Assembly: GCA_030045755.1 (NCBI GenBank)
Contig: JASIEW010000016.1
Span: forward strand, 1-7,271
Length of the DNA stretch: 7,271 nt
Origin: Nitrososphaerales archaeon
GTDB lineage: Archaea > Thermoproteota > Nitrososphaeria > Nitrososphaerales > UBA183
Direction of reading: 5' to 3'
Positions 1 through 5,544 of this stretch are shown one piece after another. How positions within the stretch are numbered: position 1 is the first letter of the stretch; each line of letters begins with the position of its first letter. The notes under the pieces were generated by a model. The model did not search any database and was not told where the DNA came from. It saw only the letters and a program-made list of their open reading frames with translations. The position numbers were made by a program, and so were the translations under genes.

Positions 1-22
1 GAGGAAACAGGAGAATTCGAAT

Positions 23-307
23 TTGCCGAAGTCCCATGGAATCAGAAGAAGAACTAGGGCTCTGTTGCGCTCATCGACGAAGAAAGGGCTGAGCAGTCTG
101 CTGGTGGAGTATGCGCCGAACGACAGGGTCGTGATCAAGATAGACCCGGCCCAGGTCAAGGGGATGCCTCATCGCAGGTTCAACGGACTTGTGGGCACGG
201 TCAAGGCCTCGGGAAGGAGGGCGGTCACGATCGAAGTTCCCGTAGGCAACAAGATGAAGACCTTGATCGCAAGGAAGGAGCACATCGTCCGGATGGAGGG
301 GAGTTGA
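23..307 (+). CDS. rpl21e: Large-subunit ribosomal protein L21e
   Basis: This is a structural protein of the archaeal 50S subunit, 94 residues long, which is normal for the family. Diagnostic features are the basic N-terminus with SHGIRRRTR at residues 4-12, the segment VVIKIDPAQVKGMPHRRFNG (36-55) that corresponds to the family's DP..-KGMPH signature, then a GTV turn and a KEH near the C-terminus. The start is TTG at 23. An AGGAGA ribosome-binding site lies at 9-14, eight bases before it, and the family N-terminus begins right here. The frame stays open upstream to the window edge, so a longer start cannot be formally excluded. The stop TGA (305-307) shares one base with the Rpo4 start, which indicates a common transcript and coupled translation. 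The promoter must lie outside the window. Identification is secure. Confidence 0.95.
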   Translation: MPKSHGIRRRTRALLRSSTKKGLSSLLVEYAPNDRVVIKIDPAQVKGMPHRRFNGLVGTVKASGRRAVTIEVPVGNKMKTLIARKEHIVRMEGS

Positions 308-627
308 TGTCTGAAAAGGCAAAGAAGCTCCTGACGATATCCGAGGCGAACACGATTCTCCAGAAGATAGACTTGGAAAAAGCGGATCAAATCCAGAAGA
401 GGACCCTGGACTACACGACGAAGTTCTCGAAGGCGGCGGCCGACACGGCCAAGAAGCTCCGCAAGGAACTCGTGGCGGACTGTGGTCTGAGCGACGAGGA
501 GGCGGTCGAGTTGGTCAACACGATGCCAAAGTCCATCGAGGAGCTCAGGACTTTCACAGCGGGATGGAGAAAGCTCCTGTCGACTGAATCCTTAGAGAAG
601 ATTCTCGAAATCCTGCGGAAGAAATAG
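307..627 (+). CDS. rpoF: RNA polymerase subunit Rpo4 (RpoF, Rpb4-like)
   Basis: Rpo4 pairs with Rpo7 to form the stalk of archaeal RNA polymerase, which binds the emerging RNA and helps promoter opening and processivity. The 106-residue product is mostly helical and charged. It shows the family's HRDC-like C-terminal pattern: LSDEEAVELVNTMPKSIEEL (61-80), then LSTESLEKILEIL (91-103). I chose ATG at 307, not the in-frame TTG at 304, because GGAGG at 295-299 sits seven bases before the ATG. The gene follows L21e with a one-base overlap (TGATG), a pairing common in archaea. After its stop comes a 142-base gap, so the next genes may be transcribed separately. Identification is based on pattern and context, with high confidence. 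Confidence 0.92.
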   Translation: MSEKAKKLLTISEANTILQKIDLEKADQIQKRTLDYTTKFSKAAADTAKKLRKELVADCGLSDEEAVELVNTMPKSIEELRTFTAGWRKLLSTESLEKILEILRKK

Positions 628-639
628 TCTTACCAAGCG

Positions 640-650
640 TTAATAACGAG
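640..650 (+). promoter_or_regulatory. TATA-like promoter element upstream of DUF655
   Basis: TTAATAA at 640-646 is an AT-rich box in an otherwise GC-rich gap after rpoF. With the usual archaeal spacing (box centre about 26-27 bases before the start of transcription), RNA would begin near 669-670, leaving a leader of about 100 bases before DUF655. The extended element TTAATAACGAG recurs exactly at 6119-6129 in front of rpoL. No clear upstream BRE is visible. This is inferred, not demonstrated. Confidence 0.45.
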
Positions 651-687
651 GCCGAGCTGAAAATCTTAGGAGTCAGGAAAGTCAGGG

Positions 688-738
688 ATGACACTCGAAC
701 ATTCGCTCGTCGCTTTTTTGGAGCCGTTCTCCGGCTAG
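688..738 (+). CDS. Possible 16-residue leader peptide upstream of DUF655
   Basis: A short open frame runs ATG (688-690) to TAG (736-738) and would encode MTLEHSLVAFLEPFSG. AGGA at 675-678 lies nine bases before the ATG. The predicted transcription start near 669 would include it, and it ends 31 bases before the DUF655 start. The hairpin at 722-736 overlaps its 3' end and a T6 run lies within it. No particular amino acid is enriched, so this is not an obvious amino-acid attenuator. A 16-codon frame can occur by chance, and I treat it as a candidate only. Confidence 0.2.
   Translation: MTLEHSLVAFLEPFSG
714..719 (+). terminator. T6 run, possible archaeal termination or pause signal
   Basis: Six consecutive T residues lie 87 bases after the rpoF stop, in an otherwise mixed sequence. 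Archaeal RNA polymerase can terminate at T-rich tracts without a hairpin, so this may end the L21e-rpoF transcript or attenuate transcription into DUF655. Six T residues is at the weak end for such a signal. Confidence 0.3.
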
Positions 739-741
739 AAC
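722..741 (+). other. Two mutually exclusive small hairpins in the DUF655 leader
   Basis: AGCCG (722-726) pairs with CGGCT (732-736) across the loop TTCTC, giving a five-base-pair stem rich in G-C. Alternatively GTTCT (726-730) pairs with AGAAC (737-741) across a six-base loop. The two share bases, so only one can form at a time. They lie between the T6 run and the GAGGTG ribosome-binding site at 751-756. Stems this short arise by chance, so a regulatory role is only a suggestion. Confidence 0.25.
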
Positions 742-769
742 CGAACACAAGAGGTGCCAATCCTGGTAA

Positions 770-1327
770 ATGTTGCCCGCAGATAAGAAGTACGAGGAGT
801 TCGCCTACGTCCTTGATTTCATGCCAAGGGGGAAGTCTGAAGCGATCCGGGGAAGGGAGGGGCCTATCGTCCAGGCAATCGGAGCGGAGAGGCTCACGCT
901 GTTGGAGTTGCTCGCCATGGAGAACAAGGACTTCGAGCCCGGCGACAGGGTGAAGATAGGCAAGGAAGGAAGAGAGAAGATAATCAGCGTGCTTGGAAAA
1001 CTCGCGTATGAAGAGTTGTCGCCTGAAGCGAAGGCGTCACTCCCCACCGTAGTGGAAGCATTGGTCAAGGAGAACGAGCAGAGATACGTCGGCTACTTCA
1101 ACGAAGTCCAGCCGCTCACACCCCGTCTGCATGGGCTGGAACTGATTCCGGGGATAGGCAAGACGTTCATGAAGGAGATACTGGAGACGAGAGAGAGGCG
1201 ACCATTCTCCAGCTTCGACGACATCCAGACCCGCGTCGGCCTCAGAGACCCTGCGAAGATGATAGCGAAGAGGATAATCGAAGAGCTCGAGGGCGACTCC
1301 AGGGTCAACCTGTTCGTCAGAAGATGA
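770..1327 (+). CDS. DUF655 protein with helix-hairpin-helix, nucleic-acid-binding-like
   Basis: This 185-residue product fits the archaeal DUF655 family, whose function is not established. Residues 1-80 look like a small beta-rich, possibly OB-like part, with FAYVLDFMPRGK (11-22) and FEPGDRVKIGK (55-65). Residues 122-145 carry a helix-hairpin-helix signature, GLELIPGIGKTFMKEIL, followed by an RRPFSSFDDI segment typical of DNA- or RNA-binding HhH modules. The start is ATG at 770, since an in-frame stop (TAA 767-769) directly precedes it. GAGGTG at 751-756 is a strong ribosome-binding site but sits 13 bases away, longer than usual. The 3' end overlaps ksgA by ATGA. Position between rpoF and ksgA suggests a role near transcription or rRNA processing, which is inference from context. 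Confidence 0.85.
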   Translation: MLPADKKYEEFAYVLDFMPRGKSEAIRGREGPIVQAIGAERLTLLELLAMENKDFEPGDRVKIGKEGREKIISVLGKLAYEELSPEAKASLPTVVEALVKENEQRYVGYFNEVQPLTPRLHGLELIPGIGKTFMKEILETRERRPFSSFDDIQTRVGLRDPAKMIAKRIIEELEGDSRVNLFVRR

Positions 1328-2055
1328 AACGCAGGAAACTAGGACAGCATTACCTCGTCGACGAGAAGGTCATGCTGGACATGGTCGAGGCGGCGCGGAT
1401 TCTCAGGAACGAAAGAGTCCTTGAAATCGGCACAGGCAGAGGCGCGCTCACGAAGACGCTCGTCGGGCTGACAGACTCCTTTGAAGCCTATGAAGTCGAC
1501 CGCGAGAACTACGAACGCACGCTTTCGTTGGTTGGGAGCGGCGCCGGCCGGGTCCACTTGGAGGACGCATTCGAGCACAGACCGAGCTTCGACGTACTGG
1601 TCGCTAGCTTGCCTTATTCACAGTCCTCGATATTCATCGAGTGGCTGGCCCGTCTGAGATTCCGAAGAGCCATAGTACTCCTGCAGGAGGATTTTGTCAG
1701 GAAGATACTCGCTGAACCAGGGTCGAGGAATTACAGGGGCGTATCGGCGCTGTCGCAAGTCGCATTTGGAATCAAGGTTCTCTCACGGGTAGATAGGGCC
1801 TCGTTCTCTCCCCCGCCAAAGGTCACTTCCTTGCTTGTATCGATCACGCCCAGAGCCCGCCTCACAGTGCCACAGATACGACGGCTGAATCGTCTCTTTT
1901 CATTGAGAAGGAAGCGAGTCACGACGGCTCTGGCAATGCTCGGAATGGTCGGGGCATCTCACGACTTCGGAGAAAGGAGGGTATGCTCGCTGACCCCAGA
2001 CGAGGTCGCCCGACTGTGTTTCTCAAGCAGGGTCGTCAGAAGGGGCTCCACATGA
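1324..2055 (+). CDS. ksgA: 16S rRNA adenine dimethyltransferase KsgA/Dim1 family
   Basis: Enzymes of this family use S-adenosylmethionine to dimethylate two adjacent adenines in the 3'-terminal helix of 16S rRNA late in 30S assembly. The 243-residue protein has the family's start region KLGQHYLVD (5-13), SAM-binding EIGTGRGALTK (34-44), acidic EVD (57-59), a loop aspartate D81, and the later PGSRNY (132-137) and FSPPPKVTSLL (161-171) blocks. The C-terminal lobe carries RRKRVTTALAMLG. The motif IV NLPY, whose Asn helps hold the target base, reads SLPY (95-98), an unusual change. Length is somewhat below the roughly 270 typical of bacterial KsgA. The gene is joined by ATGA overlaps to DUF655 upstream and the TrmJ-like gene downstream. 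Family membership is firm; full dimethylation activity is less certain. Confidence 0.9.
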   Translation: MKRRKLGQHYLVDEKVMLDMVEAARILRNERVLEIGTGRGALTKTLVGLTDSFEAYEVDRENYERTLSLVGSGAGRVHLEDAFEHRPSFDVLVASLPYSQSSIFIEWLARLRFRRAIVLLQEDFVRKILAEPGSRNYRGVSALSQVAFGIKVLSRVDRASFSPPPKVTSLLVSITPRARLTVPQIRRLNRLFSLRRKRVTTALAMLGMVGASHDFGERRVCSLTPDEVARLCFSSRVVRRGST

Positions 2056-2768
2056 TGCCCAGGGGTGTGTCTGTCACACTGGTCGAACCGCACGGGCCGG
2101 TGAACGTCGGGCACGTGGCGAGGCTCGTCCGTAACTTCTCGGTCGAGAAACTCTACCTTGTGAATCCCAAAGTCGACATCTCAGTCGCAGCGACCTATGC
2201 GTCACATGCAGCGGGAGTCCTTGACGAAGCCGTAGTGACGACCCTCGACAATGTCCGGGAGGAAAACGAGCTGCTTGTCGCCACGACAGCTGTGAAGGCT
2301 AAGAAGAACTCGAACGTGATTCGACGGGCGGAAGGTCCCGGAAGGCTCAACGAAGTCCTCTCGGCGGCAAAGACTTCTTCCCTCGTGTTTGGAAGAGACA
2401 CCACAGGACTGACCAACGCGGAGATTTCGATCTGCGACATCACGACCACCATCGAAACGGCGCCGAGCTATAGGGCCCTCAATGTCGGGCACGCGGTGGC
2501 GATCGTCTTGTATCTCGCTTCAAGGGGGCCTAGGACTAGGCGGAAGGAGCAGGGCCGCACGGCGAGAGAAGTTTTCGCGAAGAGCCTCTTCGAGCTGGGC
2601 AGTGAATCTGGAGCACCCCGGCACAAGACAGAGACGCTATTCGAAGAGGGGAAGAGGCTCGCGGCGACGTCCGGTCTGACCGACCACCAGCTCAACCTGC
2701 TGTCTGGGATCCTTAGCAGAGGGACTTCGAGGATAAGGCGCCTTCAGAACGGCGACTCGAAGACATAG
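2052..2768 (+). CDS. trmJ: SpoU-class tRNA 2'-O-methyltransferase, TrmJ-like
   Basis: SpoU (SPOUT) enzymes with this layout methylate the ribose 2'-OH of tRNA; archaeal TrmJ acts at position 32 of the anticodon loop. The 238-residue product has motif 1 with PVNVGHVARLVRNF (16-29), containing N18 and R24, motif 2 LVFGRDTTGLTNAEISICD (111-129), and motif 3 YRALNVGHAVAIVLY (140-154), which together form the SAM-binding knot. The rest is a helical tail. The usual FGRE glutamate is replaced by aspartate (FGRD). The start ATG at 2052 gives an ATGA overlap with ksgA. A frame-open start at 1983 was rejected because it would run deep into ksgA and add a tail with no family counterpart. Target position is inferred from the family. 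Confidence 0.85.
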   Translation: MMPRGVSVTLVEPHGPVNVGHVARLVRNFSVEKLYLVNPKVDISVAATYASHAAGVLDEAVVTTLDNVREENELLVATTAVKAKKNSNVIRRAEGPGRLNEVLSAAKTSSLVFGRDTTGLTNAEISICDITTTIETAPSYRALNVGHAVAIVLYLASRGPRTRRKEQGRTAREVFAKSLFELGSESGAPRHKTETLFEEGKRLAATSGLTDHQLNLLSGILSRGTSRIRRLQNGDSKT

Positions 2769-3871
2769 ACTGCCCTCTTTACCCAGCGGGTGCTCTCGAA
2801 CGACAGCCTCACAGGATACTCGAAACCCACGGGGCCTGGCTGATAGAACCTTAGGTTCAGCTTGCGGCCATCCAGCGAGAGTATGACTTCTTCTCCTTCT
2901 ATTGTCTGAACGACCGGCACCACCACTACGATCCGTCCCCCTGGACGAAGAGAGTCGGCCATGGAATCGAGCGCCTTCGAGTAGATCTCACCCGCTCTGC
3001 CGACCAGATCCTGTGCCGTAGTCGTCCTTGGTCTCGCTTCGAACGTGGGCAGAAGCACAGGCTCGGTTACAACAGCGTCGACCTTCCGCCCTCGGAGGAA
3101 CCTGTTCAGGTCGCGCGCGTCTCCCTTTCTCACGTCGTATCTGCCTCCCGGAGCGCCCAGCCACTTCAGGTTCTGAATCGCCTCATGCACCCTCGCCGCG
3201 CTGGAGTCAAAACCGACACAGTACAGCGAGCCCATGAAGGCTTCACAGAGAATGGTGCCAGACCCGCAGAAGGGATCGAGGACCACCTGACCATTCTGCA
3301 AGCCCGCGAGGTTGAGCAACGTTCTGGCAAGTCTTGGAGAGAGCGTTATGTCGGAGTGAGGGACGGGCCTGCTAGCGCCACGACGGCGCATCGAGAACGA
3401 ATCAGGGACCCACGCGGTGGGCCCCAACCCGACCCCGTCTCTGTAAGGAAATGCGACCACGTCTAACGCGGCCCTCCGCAGGACATCTTCCGATCTCAGT
3501 TCTTCGTTCTTCGGCCTGAGAAGTCTGACCTTGCGGAACCCCCTGTCCCTTATTCCGTCGAGGAGCGCCCTGACGAGGTCCTCGTACTCGCCTTCCCTCA
3601 AATCGTACCCTGAAACGGAGAGATTCTGCTTGTCTTCCAAGCTCTGCGCGAGTTCGTCTATGAGTCTGCCCAAGTCAGGGGCCCCTCCAACAGTCTTCGC
3701 GATCAGGGGGGCGCACTTGTGGACGCCGGCCAAGCGGCGCAGACTCATTGAAACGTGAGGGCTTGCCTTGAAGACCGAGACCCTTTCACATGGAGCCTCT
3801 GCCCTCTGCACGGACCCTCTGAGCACCGAGCAGACTTCGAGGACTGAAAGCTTCCCGAACGCGAGAACCAT
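2744..3871 (-). CDS. Trm11/Trm-G10-like RNA N2-guanine methyltransferase
   Basis: A class I SAM-dependent methyltransferase of 375 residues, resembling archaeal Trm-G10/Trm11, which methylate guanine 10 of tRNA. The C-terminal half holds motif I VLDPFCGSGTILCEA (197-211), preceded by the family-typical SPRLARTLLNLAG (178-190), and later a GD-A-DL acidic site. Motif IV, normally (D/N)PPY, reads TEPVLLP (269-275). The N-terminal half has a weak THUMP-like start, MVLAFGKLSVLEVCSVL, and RRLAGVHK. I chose ATG at 3871 because GAGGA sits seven bases before it and the family pattern starts there; the alternative TTG at 3919 adds 16 residues. The gene is alone on this strand and its last 25 bases overlap the 3' end of the TrmJ gene. 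Substrate unproven. Confidence 0.75.
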   Translation of the reverse strand: MVLAFGKLSVLEVCSVLRGSVQRAEAPCERVSVFKASPHVSMSLRRLAGVHKCAPLIAKTVGGAPDLGRLIDELAQSLEDKQNLSVSGYDLREGEYEDLVRALLDGIRDRGFRKVRLLRPKNEELRSEDVLRRAALDVVAFPYRDGVGLGPTAWVPDSFSMRRRGASRPVPHSDITLSPRLARTLLNLAGLQNGQVVLDPFCGSGTILCEAFMGSLYCVGFDSSAARVHEAIQNLKWLGAPGGRYDVRKGDARDLNRFLRGRKVDAVVTEPVLLPTFEARPRTTTAQDLVGRAGEIYSKALDSMADSLRPGGRIVVVVPVVQTIEGEEVILSLDGRKLNLRFYQPGPVGFEYPVRLSFESTRWVKRAVYVFESPF

Positions 3872-3943
3872 GGCCAAGTCCTCAGCCTCTGTGAAAGCGT
3901 CGCGCAGGACGAACGGCAAGGCACGTGCTGCCGGGTTTCATCG

Positions 3944-3966
3944 ATTTAAAACGTGAACATTAATTA
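3944..3966. promoter_or_regulatory. AT-rich divergent promoter region between methyltransferase and L10e
   Basis: The region from the methyltransferase ATG (3871) to the L10e TTG (4007) has an AT-rich core. TTTAAAA (3945-3951) reads on the plus strand, and its complement TTTTAAA (from 3951 down) reads on the minus strand. The minus reading predicts transcription starting near 3921, giving a leader of roughly 50 bases to the ATG. For L10e, either this box (start near 3974) or TTAATTA at 3960-3966 (start near 3989) fits, with leaders of about 33 or 18 bases. Inferred from base composition and spacing. Confidence 0.45.
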
Positions 3967-4006
3967 GGGGTAAGAGTCGGCGAGGAATTTCCCGAGCTGA
4001 TACGAG

Positions 4007-4516
4007 TTGCACGGAAAGAACTATCGAGAGATAAAGGGGATGGCATACACCAGCAAGAAGTTTGCGCCAGGAGCGCCCAACCCCAAGGTCGCTAGGTTCA
4101 CCACTGGGAAGTCTAGGCCGGACTATGACGTCAAACTGAGGCTCATCTCAAGGGGACGAGTGCAGATCAGGCACAACGCCCTCGAGGCTGCGAGGGTGGC
4201 CGCGAACAAGAAAGTGGCCCTTCTGGGCGAGGAGAACTACTTCTTAGTGGTAAAGACCTATCCTCACATCATCCTCAGGGAGAACAAGATGATCGCGACT
4301 GCGGGAGCGGACAGGCTTCAGGAAGGCATGCGCAAGGCCTTCGGCAAGCCCATCGGCCTCGCAGCAAGGGTGAACATCGGAGATACCATACTCGAGTTGA
4401 CCTTGAAGTCCGAGAACATGGAGAAGGGAAAGGAGGCGATGAAGGCTGCCTCAACGAAGTTACCCATGAGGACCAGTACAGAGATTCTCCTGCAAGAGAA
4501 GAAGATGGCCGCATGA
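4007..4516 (+). CDS. rpl10e: Large-subunit ribosomal protein L10e (uL16-like)
   Basis: L10e (homologous to bacterial L16) sits in the 50S subunit near the peptidyl-transferase centre and the A-site tRNA. The 169-residue length is normal. The diagnostic block is YPHIILRENKMIATAGADRL (85-104), followed by QEGMRKAFGKPIGLAARV (105-122), and the C-terminal AASTKLPMRT. The TTG at 4007 is preferred over ATG at 4040: the eleven residues before the ATG include YREIKG, matching the family's RCYR...YT region, and TGA at 3998-4000 bars a longer start. No strong ribosome-binding site is visible. The gene lies behind the divergent promoter and is joined to dph2 by an ATGA overlap. Confidence 0.94.
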   Translation: MHGKNYREIKGMAYTSKKFAPGAPNPKVARFTTGKSRPDYDVKLRLISRGRVQIRHNALEAARVAANKKVALLGEENYFLVVKTYPHIILRENKMIATAGADRLQEGMRKAFGKPIGLAARVNIGDTILELTLKSENMEKGKEAMKAASTKLPMRTSTEILLQEKKMAA

Positions 4517-5544
4517 CCGTCAGGATTGACGAGGCCCGGGTCTTCGACATCATCGAAGAGCTCAAGCCGTCAGTGGTGTTGCTGAACGCTCCGGGGGGTC
4601 TTCAAAGACAGACGAAGGCGCTCATGGAGAGACTGAAGGAGCGATACGGTGTGAATTGCATCCTGTCGGGAGACTCCTGCTTTGGAATCTGTGACACCGT
4701 TGACCGCGACGCAGAAAGCCTCCAAGCCGACATCGCCTTGCACATCGGGCACAATGCAGCCGTTCACGAAGTGGGAGAGCGGACGTTCCTGATAGATGCG
4801 GCTGACGACATCGGATTTGAGGGGGTGCTTGACAAAGCGGCGGTCGTTCTCGCACCCTACCATCGCCTCGGCTTGGTCACCTTCAGCCAGCACCTGTCAC
4901 AGCTCGAACCGGCGAAGCGCACGCTGGAAGGGAAGGGCTTCGAAGTGTCGGTAGGCAAAGGCAACAACTTGATGCTCGAAGGGCAGGTCTTCGGCTGCGA
5001 CTTCTCCACGACACGCCCTCTGAAAGACAAGGTAGACGCATTCGTATTTCTGGGAGAGAGCGAATTCCACGCTGTAGGCGTCGCCCTGGCGACCGGACAG
5101 CCGACCTTCATGTTGGACCCCTATACGGAAGAGGTGATCGATATGGAGGAGGCAGCCGAGGAAAGACGGAAGAGAGCCGTGTTGTCAGTTTACAAGGCAC
5201 TGGACGCCAGAGTATTCGGCGTGATTACAGGCCTCAAGGAGGGCCAAATGATGCTCGGAAGGACGGGCTGGATCACAAAGAGGTTGGAGATGAATGGCAG
5301 AAAGGTGGTGCAGATAGCTCTGAGAGACATAACCCCAGATCGGCTGGCACCTCACAGAGAAATCGAGGCTTTCATTCAGACGGCCTGTCCAAGGATATCC
5401 ATCGACGGATTTACATTCGATAGGCCAGTCCTCTCAATCCCCCAGGCGGACGCCCTTGTTGCTCTGATGGAGGGCAGAGAAATCGGCGAGTTTTTGGAAA
5501 GGTCGAAGTGGATAGAACTTACAGTGGGTCTGGTCAAAAGATGA
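4513..5544 (+). CDS. dph2: Diphthamide biosynthesis enzyme Dph2 (3-amino-3-carboxypropyltransferase)
   Basis: Dph2 starts diphthamide synthesis by moving the 3-amino-3-carboxypropyl group of S-adenosylmethionine onto a histidine of elongation factor 2, using non-classical radical chemistry at a [4Fe-4S] cluster. In archaea it works as a homodimer. The 343-residue protein has one cluster cysteine per domain: C60 in SCFGICD, C162 in FGCDFS and C292 in TACPRISIDG. These match the spacing of the Pyrococcus horikoshii enzyme (C59, C163, C287). The N-terminus includes LNAPGGLQ (24-31), and HIGHNA (77-82) is characteristic of the family. An extra cysteine, C56, lies close to C60. The start ATG at 4513 overlaps the rpl10e stop (ATGA), and the 3' end overlaps csl4 in the same way. 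Identification is firm; no downstream Dph5 is in the window. Confidence 0.93.
   Translation: MTVRIDEARVFDIIEELKPSVVLLNAPGGLQRQTKALMERLKERYGVNCILSGDSCFGICDTVDRDAESLQADIALHIGHNAAVHEVGERTFLIDAADDIGFEGVLDKAAVVLAPYHRLGLVTFSQHLSQLEPAKRTLEGKGFEVSVGKGNNLMLEGQVFGCDFSTTRPLKDKVDAFVFLGESEFHAVGVALATGQPTFMLDPYTEEVIDMEEAAEERRKRAVLSVYKALDARVFGVITGLKEGQMMLGRTGWITKRLEMNGRKVVQIALRDITPDRLAPHREIEAFIQTACPRISIDGFTFDRPVLSIPQADALVALMEGREIGEFLERSKWIELTVGLVKR

Noticed and set aside
1..22. End of an upstream gene at the left edge
   Set aside because: The stretch is too short to show any coding signal apart from the L21e ribosome-binding site.
628..769. tRNA or other known RNA gene in the rpoF-DUF655 gap
   Set aside because: No cloverleaf, T-loop signature or paired C/D boxes could be found; only small hairpins are present.
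1983..2051. Upstream in-frame ATG at 1983 as the TrmJ start
   Set aside because: It lies deep inside ksgA and adds 23 residues without family resemblance; ATG at 2052 forms the ATGA junction seen elsewhere in the window.
3872..3919. TTG at 3919 as the start of the Trm11-like gene
   Set aside because: It has no ribosome-binding site and adds 16 residues without a clear family match, while ATG at 3871 has GAGGA seven bases upstream. It remains possible if the message is leaderless.
3883..3941. Short minus-strand frame from ATG at 3941, about 19 codons, overlapping the Trm11-like start
   Set aside because: It lies upstream of the predicted transcription start near 3921 and shows no coding signature, so it is probably chance.
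4040..4516. ATG at 4040 as the L10e start
   Set aside because: It would lose YREIKG, which matches the conserved N-terminal region of the family.
4570..4893. Minus-strand open frame of 107 codons inside dph2
   Set aside because: It lies opposite a well-supported gene, has no recognisable motif, and is typical of shadow frames in GC-rich coding DNA.
5508..5540. Upstream in-frame start at 5508 for Csl4
   Set aside because: It overlaps the end of dph2 and adds eleven residues outside the Csl4 domain; ATG at 5541 gives an ATGA overlap.
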